From contig SKKN01000001.1 of the NCBI GenBank assembly GCA_007121455.1, forward strand, positions 62,001 through 126,000: a stretch of DNA of 64,000 nucleotides, given 5' to 3'. The notes beneath the pieces were generated by a model, which saw only the letters and a program-made list of their open reading frames with translations, ran no database searches and was not told the origin of the DNA. Shown here piece after piece: positions 55,201 to 62,414 of this stretch. Position 1 is the first letter of the stretch, and every line of letters starts with the position of its first letter. Both the position numbers and the translations under genes were made by a program. Origin of the DNA: Gemmatimonadota bacterium. Its GTDB lineage: Bacteria > Gemmatimonadota > Gemmatimonadetes > Longimicrobiales > Gaopeijiaceae.

Positions 55201-55650
55201 CTGGCGGCGGGGCAGTCCGATGTCGCGGGGGGGCTCGACGACCTCGCCCAGCAGCCGGGCGGGGAGTCGGACGTGCTCGGGGACCTCGACGAGATGTCCG
55301 AGGAGGCGCGGGACCTGGCACAGGAGCTCGAAGGAGGACGGCTCGATGCGGAGACCATCGAGCGGCAGGAGCGCCTCTTCCAGAGGTTGTTGGATGCGGG
55401 GAGGACCCTGGAACGAGACGAGCAGAGCGATGACCGGGAGGGCACCACCGCAGTGGAGGTGGATCGTCCGGAGGTCGCTCCGCTCCCAGCCGAGCTTCTG
55501 GAAGGGATGCGCTTCCGACCTCCGAACGCGGCGGAGCTCGAGGCACTCTCCCCGGGAGAGCGGCCGCTGGTCCTCGAGTACTTCGAGCGCCTGAATCGGC
55601 AGGCGCCGCCTCGCGCCCCCGAGGGCGGAGAGCCGGAGGGATGGCGATGA
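52201..55650 (+). CDS. DUF4175-like giant membrane protein with long coiled coil
   Basis: A 1149-residue protein. Two membrane segments lie near 35-90 and one near 175-195. Beta-rich, probably periplasmic domains follow (about 205-500) with PSLLVEPGTVEVPRG and DEVRYYARAVDN repeats. The remainder is a very long Glu/Gln/Leu/Arg-rich coiled coil (about 505-1100) with many EELR/EQLE heptads. The layout matches the DUF4175 proteins found beside DUF4159. It would span from membrane to periplasm as a structural tether. The GTG start overlaps the DUF4159 stop by 4 nt. Confidence 0.75.
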   Translation: MTGPHADRSTRDEEPAGLEGGVAGLVSTIRGRLLRHGALAAILWWGSLTCAVLTLAWVLAGSGGWEEGAVAPLLLLAAVVLGAAGAGVAFAGAKRSALKEERVVRHLEEARGLPQGLLRGSLELARGSGQASFSLAREAERSVLSRAGGRELSAGRLEERLRRAVRTGGGALCVTFSLVVLLLLLSPDRALRAWAGVGTSVSVLAASPLPSLLVEPGTVEVPRGDDLEVRIAAGPREHVFLHLRRAGEVPATDTIEVAGGEGAVHIRDVRAPLEYWVSAPDGDETPHYAVTPVDPVFLSGVRLEVIFPAHTGLGLEEYRGEIPPLSLPVGSEVRLEARTSRELTSASLAVPDDEEVVELNVDGRSLEGTWTPRRSGRYDWDLIDRQGEGVSSVTLPPLDFTLVADSVPQVEILFPERDEVLPLSRRQPLTVEARDDFGLERLEVVAYRENSEGEASDPVVAGTDLEGSRRATIRSVLDVTGWELVQGDEVRYYARAVDNHPSGQEARSEEFVLRVPSGSELGAEASRQLGEASERVESLAERARSAEDETRNLARQSQSVREGSGSGDPGRGRTPSEGEDRLDYSTAQELRQSLEGHEGIVDELESMREELDELARGLEEAGHSDPDLGTDLQELRDLLEQMTSPELRERLQDIDQALDDGDLSAVREGLRELMEQQSDLREGLDESLERFRRAAAEQEMRASGQEAEELAQEERRLAEAFEEGFDPQEGAQRQAELEERTEVLEERLLSLSERLEQIDESSAAEAARSSAMDAQEARQAMADAAAAAEIGDGEGAAAEAGEAAERLEALTEALDEAQQQMAEEFREALRHALEQTAHDALGLARRQADLIESMPQSGRSRRAGELQEEEAMVLQGLRNLAAHLAHAARMAPDISRRLGPALGGAMEAVEETVSALSASRAAGPSPRRAAGDAHEALNRLAHQALLQAEQAGEDGPSSAMESVLEQLEALAQQQGELQQESESLLPMEMGLEAMMEALQELAAGQSDVAGGLDDLAQQPGGESDVLGDLDEMSEEARDLAQELEGGRLDAETIERQERLFQRLLDAGRTLERDEQSDDREGTTAVEVDRPEVAPLPAELLEGMRFRPPNAAELEALSPGERPLVLEYFERLNRQAPPRAPEGGEPEGWR

Positions 55651-56291
55651 CGGGCCTGCCAATGGGTGTGGCGTTCGCGCTGGTCGTCCTTTCGGGGAGC
55701 CCCGTCGCTCCCGAACGGGGCGCCTCTCCGGCGGATACCCTACCTGCGCTGGAACGGGGGTACGAGCTCCTGCGAGGCGACCAGCCGGCGGAGGCCCGTG
55801 GTCCCCTGATGGAGGCCGTGCCGACCTTGCCGAGCGCGAGGGGGACGACGGTTCTCCGGCTCGTCTCCCTCCTCGACCGGGTGGAGGAGCCGGCCGACCG
55901 GCTCGCCGCCCAGGCCTTCCTCGCAATCGAGGACGGGGAACCCGAGGAGGCGCTGAGGATTCTGGAGGAGGGACTGGAGGAGGCACGGGAGGAGGATCGA
56001 GCGCCCCTCCTGGCCCTCGCCGCGGACGCCGCAGACCGGTTCGACCGGGAGCGCAGCGTGCAGCTCCGCACCCGTCTCTTCGAGCAGCATCCCGATGCCC
56101 TCGAGACCGTGGAGGCGGCGATCGCTCTTGCGCGTTACCATTCGGCCACCCTCGAAGGCGCGGAGGAGGCGCTCGCGATTCTCGAGGCGGTCATCGTCGC
56201 ACGCCCGAACCATCCACTCGCGCCCGAAGCCCGCCGCCATTTCGAGCGGCTCCGGGAGCGGGTTCGACGGGAAGGAGGATTCCCCCGATGA
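55647..56291 (+). CDS. Secreted TPR-like helical repeat protein
   Basis: A 214-residue protein with a signal peptide (about 1-17) and a series of helical hairpins with TPR-like spacing (LERGYELLRGDQPAEA, AQAFLAIEDGEPEEALRIL, AEEALAILEAVIVARP). ATG 55647 was preferred over 55641 because GGAGG is 7 nt upstream and the ATGA overlap with the previous stop is the pattern of this operon. It probably acts as a periplasmic adaptor between its neighbours, which is inference. Confidence 0.65.
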   Translation: MTGLPMGVAFALVVLSGSPVAPERGASPADTLPALERGYELLRGDQPAEARGPLMEAVPTLPSARGTTVLRLVSLLDRVEEPADRLAAQAFLAIEDGEPEEALRILEEGLEEAREEDRAPLLALAADAADRFDRERSVQLRTRLFEQHPDALETVEAAIALARYHSATLEGAEEALAILEAVIVARPNHPLAPEARRHFERLRERVRREGGFPR

Positions 56292-57544
56292 GAGTCTTGG
56301 TTCTCGTCCTGCTCACAGCCCTCATCCCGATGCTTCCCAGCGCCCTGGGCGCGCAGCACCTCCTCGTGCCGATGGACCGGGAGCAGGCGAATCATCTGCG
56401 GGCGTACGGACTCACCTACTGGGCGTTAGAGCGAGGAGAGGAGGCCGAGTGGCTCCTCAACTACCGCGACGGTGCATTCCTTTTGCCCGACCGGGAGGAG
56501 GTTCGCCGCGAGGCCTCCGTGAGGGGGGTCTCCGTCGTCGCCAAGGACGCCTCCGAGGTGGCCCGGATCCGGAGCACGATCGACAGGTCGAACATGGAGG
56601 CGGTCCTCCTGGAGTCCGCTCCGAGGATCGCGATCTACACACCGCCCCACACAGCGCCCTGGGACGATGCGGTGACCCTCGCGCTGACCTACGCCGGCAT
56701 TCCCTACGAAACGATCTGGGATCCCGAGGTGCTCAGCGGGGAGCTCGGCGACTTCGACTGGCTCCACCTTCACCACGAAGACTTCACCGGCCAGTACTCG
56801 AAGTTCTTCATCACGTACGCCGGTGCGTCCTGGTTCCAGGAGGAGATGCGGAGAAACGAGGAGGTGGCGGGGCGCTTCGGCTTCCCTCACGTGCCCGCGC
56901 TGAAGGAGGCGGTAGCCCATGAGATCCGTACCTACGTGGAGGAGGGGGGCTTTCTCTTCGCGATGTGCTCTGCGACCGAGACGATCGACCTCGCCCTCGC
57001 CGCTGACGGTGTGGACATCGCGGCGGCCTTCGTCAACGGGTTGCCACCCGACCCCGACGCCTCCGAACGGATGGACTGGTCCCGGGCATTCGCCTTCCAG
57101 GGAGCCCGCATCCAGATCGCTTCTTCGGTGAATGCGTTTTCGGACATCGACAGCCACCAGGTGAACACCCAGTGGCGCCAGCCGCTCGGCTACTTCACCC
57201 TCTTCGAGTTCAGCGCGAAGATCGATCCGGTCGCATCGATGCTCGTCCAGAACCACGAGTCGGTGATCCCCGACTTCTACGGCCTGACGACCGCCTTCGA
57301 TCAGGCCCGGATCCGCCCCGGTGTCACGATTCTCGCGCAGGAGGGAGACCGTGCGAAATACATTCACGGTTCGCTCGGAGAGGGGACCTGGACCTTCTAC
57401 GGCGGGCACGACCCGGAAGACCCCGAGCACCAGATCGGTGACGCACCCACGAACCTGGACCTCTACCCGAACTCGCCGGGGTATCGGCTGATCTTGAACA
57501 ACGTACTCTTCCCGGCTGCGAAGCCCCAGCCCCAGAAAACCTGA
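56288..57544 (+). CDS. Secreted conserved protein of the family often labelled 'asparagine synthetase B'
   Basis: A 418-residue protein with a signal peptide (about 1-22). Diagnostic segments are YWALERGEEAEWLLNYR, PWDDAVTLALTYAGIPYE, the HLHHEDFTGQ motif (160-169), GGFLFAMCSATETID with Cys227, and the closing HDPEDPEHQIGDAPTNL and NSPGYRLILNNVLFP. They match, from memory, a family common in Bacteroidota and databased as asparagine synthetase B. It lacks the N-terminal Cys and PP-loop of real AsnB. The Cys227 turn resembles a GATase nucleophile elbow. ATGA overlap upstream with GAAGGAGG; its stop overlaps the next frame. Confidence 0.75.
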   Translation: MRVLVLVLLTALIPMLPSALGAQHLLVPMDREQANHLRAYGLTYWALERGEEAEWLLNYRDGAFLLPDREEVRREASVRGVSVVAKDASEVARIRSTIDRSNMEAVLLESAPRIAIYTPPHTAPWDDAVTLALTYAGIPYETIWDPEVLSGELGDFDWLHLHHEDFTGQYSKFFITYAGASWFQEEMRRNEEVAGRFGFPHVPALKEAVAHEIRTYVEEGGFLFAMCSATETIDLALAADGVDIAAAFVNGLPPDPDASERMDWSRAFAFQGARIQIASSVNAFSDIDSHQVNTQWRQPLGYFTLFEFSAKIDPVASMLVQNHESVIPDFYGLTTAFDQARIRPGVTILAQEGDRAKYIHGSLGEGTWTFYGGHDPEDPEHQIGDAPTNLDLYPNSPGYRLILNNVLFPAAKPQPQKT

Positions 57545-60201
57545 GCCAGGAACGCCCCCCTCTCGCCCTCGCTCCCGAGGCCGCGGAGCGAATTCGCCGC
57601 GAGATCGAGCGCGCCGGGGGGCGAGAGGTTTGCTTCCTCGCCTCCGTCGAACCGGGGGGTACGATCCGGGACCCGAGGCCCGTGGCCCGCGGCAACCGGC
57701 AGGCGGTCCTCGTTGCGGCCCGGGATGCACCCGAAGGCACCCTCGTCCTGCACAACCATCCCTCCGGGCAGCTCGAGCCGTCCGACGCGGACCTGGCCGT
57801 GGCGGCACGGCTGTACCAGGAGGGACTCGGCTCGGCGATCGTCGACAACGCCGTGCAGGGCATGTACGTCGTCGTGGAGCCGCCGACTCCGAGGGTGGTG
57901 GAGCCGATCGACCTCGAGGGGCTCGAGGAAATGCTCGGCCCCGAGGGAGCGTTGAGCAGAGCGCACCGCCAGTACGAGGACCGGCCGGGGCAGCGGAACA
58001 TGGCAGGGCTCGTGGGAGAGCGGTACAACGAGGGCGGCGTGCTTCTCGTGGAAGCGGGAACGGGCACCGGGAAATCCCTCGCCTACCTCCTGCCCGCGGC
58101 GCTCTGGGCACAGCAGAACGGCGAGCGCACCGTCATCTCGACGAACACGATCAACCTCCAGGAGCAGCTTGTCGGCAAGGATCTCCCCCTTCTGGAGCAG
58201 GTCCTCGGGCGGGAGGTGCGGTGGGCGCTGGTGAAGGGTCGCGGGAACTACGTCTCGATTCGGCGCGCCCGCCTCGCGGCCGAGAGTGCGGGCTCCCTCT
58301 TCGAGGACGACCGGATCGGCGAGCTCGACGCGCTCCTGCAGTGGATCGCCGCCACGGAAGATGGTTCGCTCTCCGATCTGCCGGCTCCGCCCTCGGATGA
58401 CGTGTGGGAAGAGGTTCGGAGCGACTCGGACATCTGCCTCCGGGCCCGCTGCCCCCACTTCCAGGAGTGCTTCTACCAGAAGGCGCGGCGCCGGGCCTCG
58501 GGAGCCGACCTCCTCGTGGTGAACCACCATCTGCTCTTCTCCGACCTCGCGCTTCGGACGGACTCGCCCGAGGCGACCGGATCGCTCGTCCTTCCCGCCT
58601 ACCGCCACGTCGTGCTGGACGAGGCCCATAACGTGGAGGACGCGGCCACCTCGCATCTGGGCTTCGATGTCTCCCGCCTCGGCCTCTTCCGCCTCCTCTT
58701 CCGCCTGGACCGAGGGGGGAAGGGAGTCCTCTCCGCGGTGGAGGATATCCTCCGCGCGCATCCGGCCGAGCCGGACCGTGACGAGCTCCTCGGGCGGGTC
58801 CGCGAGCGTGCCTCCCCTCGAATCCGGGAGGCACGCCAGGCGCTCGAGTCCTTCTTCGACATGCTCGAGCCCCTCGCGCCCGAATCGGGAGAAGGGCCGG
58901 TCCGTCTCGGCCCTCCCGGAGACCTGGAGCCGGCGCACGCCCCGGAGCTTCGAAAGCACCTCGATACCCTCCTCTCCGCACTCCACCGCGCTCGCAAGGA
59001 GGTGGAGGAGCTGCGCTCACGGATGGAGCTCTCGGCGATCTGGGTCGACCGTCTCGAGGGGAGAATTCTGGACCTTCAGAGCGCGGAACGCCGGTTCTTC
59101 GAAGGCGCGGCGGCGCTTCGCACGGTGCTCCTCCCGGCTCCGGAGGAGACGACTTTCGTGCGGTGGATCGAGGTGCGGGGAGGCGGAAGGAGGGCAGGAG
59201 GACGGAACGTCGCCCTCGCGGCCGCGCCCGTGGAGCCCGGCTCCCTCCTCCGGAAGGCACTCTTCGAGCGGGTGGAGACAGCGATTCTCACCTCGGCCAC
59301 CCTCGCGACCCGTGAACGCTTCGCGTTCATTCGCCGGCGCCTCGGCCTGACGGACGTCGAAGAGGAGCCGAGCCTGATCGGCGTCGACGAAGGCGGGGTC
59401 GAGCCGGCGGAACTCGGCCTGACGGACGTGCAGGGCGACGGGGAAGGGGGAGTCGTGGACTGGGGCCCCGATCCCGGACCTTCTCCTTCCCTCGACGTGT
59501 TCGAGGCGCTCGTGCCCTCGCCCTTCGACTTCGGATCGCAGGCCCTCCTCACGGTCCCGACCGACCTTCCGGCTCCGGAGGAGTGGGTGGCGTTCCAGGA
59601 GGCGACGGCCCGGAGCGTGGCGGCGTTCGCCGAGATCACGGGAGGGGGTGTCTTCGTCCTCTTCACCTCCCACAGGGCGACGCGAGCCGTCGCGGACCTC
59701 CTCCGTCGAGGAGGGGCCGAGTCGCGCTGGCGCCTCTTCGTGCAGGGGGAAGCACCCCGCTTTCGACTTCTGGAGGAGTTCGTCCGTTCGGGAGACGGGG
59801 TCCTTCTCGGGACGTCATCCTTCTGGGAGGGAGTGGACGTGCCGGGCCGCCCGCTCCGGGGCCTCGTGATCCAGAAGCTTCCCTTTCGGGTGCCGACGGA
59901 GCCGGTGACCGAGGCGCGGATCGAGGCGATGGAGGGTCGGGGTGAGAACCCCTTCTGGCGCTACGTGCTGCCGCTCGCAGCTCTTCGTCTGAACCAGGGG
60001 TTTGGGCGCCTGATCCGGTCCCGGGACGATCGGGGCGCGGTGCTTCTGCTCGATAGCAGGATCCTCTCCCGCCGGTACGGGGGGTATCTGAGATCTTCCC
60101 TTCCTCCAGCTCCCCGCCGTTCGGGGAGCTGGGACGAGATCGCGGTGGAGCTTCGGCGCTTTTATGAGGGGACCGGTTGCCAGGCCCCGTCCGGAGGGTA
60201 G
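57541..60201 (+). CDS. DinG/XPD-like helicase with N-terminal JAB/MPN domain
   Basis: An SF2 helicase of 886 residues if read from CTG 57541, or 839 from the first canonical codon, GTG 57682. The N-terminal JAB domain (about 10-115) has the metal motif HNHPSGQLEPSDAD (His71, His73, Ser81, Asp84) and a possible metal Glu29. The helicase part has Walker A EAGTGTGKS (171-179), DEAH (360-363), and the motif VI-like NQGFGRLIRS. The iron-sulphur region keeps Cys299, Cys304 and Cys310, but the expected first Cys is Ser239. The GTG start would cut off the first JAB strands, so the upstream start is favoured. No ribosome site is visible, so coupling to the previous stop (CTGA) is inferred. Confidence 0.85.
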   Translation: MSQERPPLALAPEAAERIRREIERAGGREVCFLASVEPGGTIRDPRPVARGNRQAVLVAARDAPEGTLVLHNHPSGQLEPSDADLAVAARLYQEGLGSAIVDNAVQGMYVVVEPPTPRVVEPIDLEGLEEMLGPEGALSRAHRQYEDRPGQRNMAGLVGERYNEGGVLLVEAGTGTGKSLAYLLPAALWAQQNGERTVISTNTINLQEQLVGKDLPLLEQVLGREVRWALVKGRGNYVSIRRARLAAESAGSLFEDDRIGELDALLQWIAATEDGSLSDLPAPPSDDVWEEVRSDSDICLRARCPHFQECFYQKARRRASGADLLVVNHHLLFSDLALRTDSPEATGSLVLPAYRHVVLDEAHNVEDAATSHLGFDVSRLGLFRLLFRLDRGGKGVLSAVEDILRAHPAEPDRDELLGRVRERASPRIREARQALESFFDMLEPLAPESGEGPVRLGPPGDLEPAHAPELRKHLDTLLSALHRARKEVEELRSRMELSAIWVDRLEGRILDLQSAERRFFEGAAALRTVLLPAPEETTFVRWIEVRGGGRRAGGRNVALAAAPVEPGSLLRKALFERVETAILTSATLATRERFAFIRRRLGLTDVEEEPSLIGVDEGGVEPAELGLTDVQGDGEGGVVDWGPDPGPSPSLDVFEALVPSPFDFGSQALLTVPTDLPAPEEWVAFQEATARSVAAFAEITGGGVFVLFTSHRATRAVADLLRRGGAESRWRLFVQGEAPRFRLLEEFVRSGDGVLLGTSSFWEGVDVPGRPLRGLVIQKLPFRVPTEPVTEARIEAMEGRGENPFWRYVLPLAALRLNQGFGRLIRSRDDRGAVLLLDSRILSRRYGGYLRSSLPPAPRRSGSWDEIAVELRRFYEGTGCQAPSGG

Positions 60202-60315
60202 ATTGGCTGACCGAAGGCCCTTCCATGGGGACGGGCCCTGGGCGGTCGGACCTGCCGGGCACGGTGGGGATGACGGCGACCAATGTACACGAATGCGCGG
60301 GGAGGCTCAGGTACG

Positions 60316-60516
60316 ATGAATCGGATTCTGGGAATCGTGGCGGGGGTAGTCATCGGGATCTTGGCTTTTCGCGCCTTCCAGAACGCGGCGGACGGGTGGG
60401 GCGCGGGCCACTCGGACATCGGTCTGTGGTACGCGATCATCGCCGGCTTCCTGATGATCGCGGCCGTGGCGGCGATCGTGGGAACGATCCTCCACACCCG
60501 GGTCCCGGAACGGTGA
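60316..60516 (+). CDS. Small two-helix membrane protein, unknown function
   Basis: A 66-residue protein with two hydrophobic segments (about 4-20 and 37-58) linked by a short polar loop (QNAADGWGAGHSD). It would form a membrane hairpin. ATG 60316 follows GGGAGG at about 10 nt. A longer frame from 60283 adds residues without any support. No family was recognised. It precedes the FAH gene by 28 nt. Confidence 0.6.
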   Translation: MNRILGIVAGVVIGILAFRAFQNAADGWGAGHSDIGLWYAIIAGFLMIAAVAAIVGTILHTRVPER

Positions 60517-60544
60517 GGCGCGGCCGCTCCAGGAGGAGCCGGAG

Positions 60545-61174
60545 GTGAGCCTACCGAACCGACCCACGAAGATCCTCTGCGTCGGGCGGAACTACCGCGC
60601 ACATGCCGAGGAGCTCGGGCAGGACGTACCGACCGAGCCGCTCATCTTCTTGAAGCCTCCATCGAGCCTGCTTGCGAACGGCGATGCCATCCGCCTCCCA
60701 CGGGGTGCGGGCCGGGTCGATCACGAAGGTGAGATTGCGGTCGTCGTCGGCCGGAGGGCGCATCGCGTGGGGGAGGATGAAGCGTTCTCCTATCTGGCGG
60801 GAGTGGTGCCGGCCAACGACGTGACCGCGCGCGACCTGCAGCGGAAGGATTCCCAGTGGACCCGGGCCAAGGGCTTCGACACCTTTTGCCCGGTGGGCGA
60901 GCCCGTGCCGCTCGATCCCGAGGAGTGGCCCGATCTCGTGGTGCGAACCCGGGTGAATGGCGAGCTCAGGCAGGAGGGAAGGGTCTCCGACCTGGTCTTT
61001 TCTCTGCCCTTTCTCCTCGCGTACGTGACCCGGATCATGACGCTCGAACCGGGCGACCTCCTCCTCACGGGATCGCCTCCGGGCGTGGCGCCCCTTCAGG
61101 CAGGAGACCGGGTGGAGGTGGAGATCCCCGGGGTCGGCACGGTGGAGAACCCCGTGGAAGAGGCGTCCGCGTGA
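60545..61174 (+). CDS. Fumarylacetoacetate hydrolase (FAH) family protein
   Basis: A 209-residue metal-dependent hydrolase/decarboxylase of the FAH superfamily. It has the NYRAHAEELG motif, the metal-binding HEGEIAVVVG pair of Glu residues, the NDVTARDLQ motif with the third acidic ligand, and a GDLLLTGSPPGV terminus. The length is that of the short acylpyruvase/oxaloacetate-decarboxylase-like clade. The exact substrate cannot be assigned. The GTG start is used and the stop overlaps dapL by 4 nt. Confidence 0.9.
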   Translation: MSLPNRPTKILCVGRNYRAHAEELGQDVPTEPLIFLKPPSSLLANGDAIRLPRGAGRVDHEGEIAVVVGRRAHRVGEDEAFSYLAGVVPANDVTARDLQRKDSQWTRAKGFDTFCPVGEPVPLDPEEWPDLVVRTRVNGELRQEGRVSDLVFSLPFLLAYVTRIMTLEPGDLLLTGSPPGVAPLQAGDRVEVEIPGVGTVENPVEEASA

Positions 61175-62358
61175 GCGGATCGGAGTCGTTCCTCCCGCGC
61201 TCGCGGGCGCTCGACTCGCTGCCCAGCTACCCGCTCGCCGACCTCCCGGCTCGGAAGCGGGAGCTCACCCAGCGGGGGATCGAGGTCATCGATCTCGGAG
61301 CGGGGGACGCCCGTCTTCCGCCGCCGGATCCGGCGGTGAGCCGCCTCCGAGCGGTGGCCGGGGACCCCGAGTTCTCACGGTACGGCTTCCAGATGGGCCT
61401 TCCCGAGTTCCGGGAAGAGGTGGCCCGCTGGATGGCATCCCGTTTCGGGGTGACGCTCGATCCGTACCGGGAGATCCATCCGCTCATCGGCTCGAAGGAG
61501 GGGATCACCCATCTCGCTCTGGGCTGCTTGAATCCGGGGGACGTGGCGATTCTGCCCGACCCCGGGTTCCTCGCCTATCTCGGCGGCGTCGTCCTCTCCG
61601 GAGCGGAGCCGTATCTCGCACCGCTGCGACCCGAATCGGGCTTCCGGGTCGTCTTCGACGAGCTTCCCGAGGATGTGGTGAAGCGGGCCCGTCTCCTCTA
61701 CCTCAACTATCCGAACAACCCGACCACCGCGACCGTGGACGTGGGCTACTACCGCGAGGCGGTGTCGTTCTGCCGCCGGAACGGGATCGCGTTGATCCAG
61801 GACCACGCGTACAGCGAGATCGCCTTCGACGGGTATCGTCCACCGAGCGTGCTCGAAGTGAAAGGAGCCGAGGAGATCGCCGTCGAATTCCACTCCCTCT
61901 CCAAGACGTACAACATGACCGGGTGGCGGCTCGGCTGGATCGCGGGAAACCCGGAGCTCGTGGGGAGGCTCGCGAGGGCCAAGAGCTTCATCGACACCGG
62001 CCCGTACCTCGCAGTCCAGGCCGGGGGCGTCGAGGCGCTTCGGAGCCACGGGGAGTGGGTTCCGCGGAACGTGGCGGTTTTCGAAGCCAGGCGGAATGCC
62101 GGTGTGGATGCCCTCCGGGAGGAAGGCTTCGAGGTGAGCCGACCGCGGGCCACGATGTACCTCTGGGTTCGCGTACCGGGAGAGGAATCCTCCGCGAGCT
62201 TCACCCGGCGGGCGCTCGAGGAGGAAGGGGTGGTGCTCTTCCCGGGCGCGGGGATGGGCGCGGGGGGGGAGGGGTTCTTTCGCATCGCGCTCACGGTGCC
62301 CGAGGGCCGCCTCGCCGAGGCGGCCCGCCGCCTCGGCCGCCTTCGGCGGAGGGCTTGA
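61171..62358 (+). CDS. dapL: LL-diaminopimelate aminotransferase-like enzyme
   Basis: A 395-residue class I PLP aminotransferase. The best-fitting family is DapL, which makes LL-diaminopimelate from tetrahydrodipicolinate in one step. Shared segments are IHPLIGSKEGI, LLYLNYPNNPT, DHAYSEIAFDGYRPPS and FHSLSKTYNMTGWRLGW with the PLP lysine. The early GDARLPPPDPAV differs from the usual GDPDLPTPD, so a related aminotransferase is possible. The GTG start overlaps the FAH stop. LysA, the last step of the pathway, is at 28222-29496. Confidence 0.8.
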   Translation: MSGSESFLPRSRALDSLPSYPLADLPARKRELTQRGIEVIDLGAGDARLPPPDPAVSRLRAVAGDPEFSRYGFQMGLPEFREEVARWMASRFGVTLDPYREIHPLIGSKEGITHLALGCLNPGDVAILPDPGFLAYLGGVVLSGAEPYLAPLRPESGFRVVFDELPEDVVKRARLLYLNYPNNPTTATVDVGYYREAVSFCRRNGIALIQDHAYSEIAFDGYRPPSVLEVKGAEEIAVEFHSLSKTYNMTGWRLGWIAGNPELVGRLARAKSFIDTGPYLAVQAGGVEALRSHGEWVPRNVAVFEARRNAGVDALREEGFEVSRPRATMYLWVRVPGEESSASFTRRALEEEGVVLFPGAGMGAGGEGFFRIALTVPEGRLAEAARRLGRLRRRA

Positions 62359-62414
62359 CGGAGCGGGACACGAGCCCGGAACCGCCCATGGCGAGGCGGT
62401 GTTTACAAGGAGCG

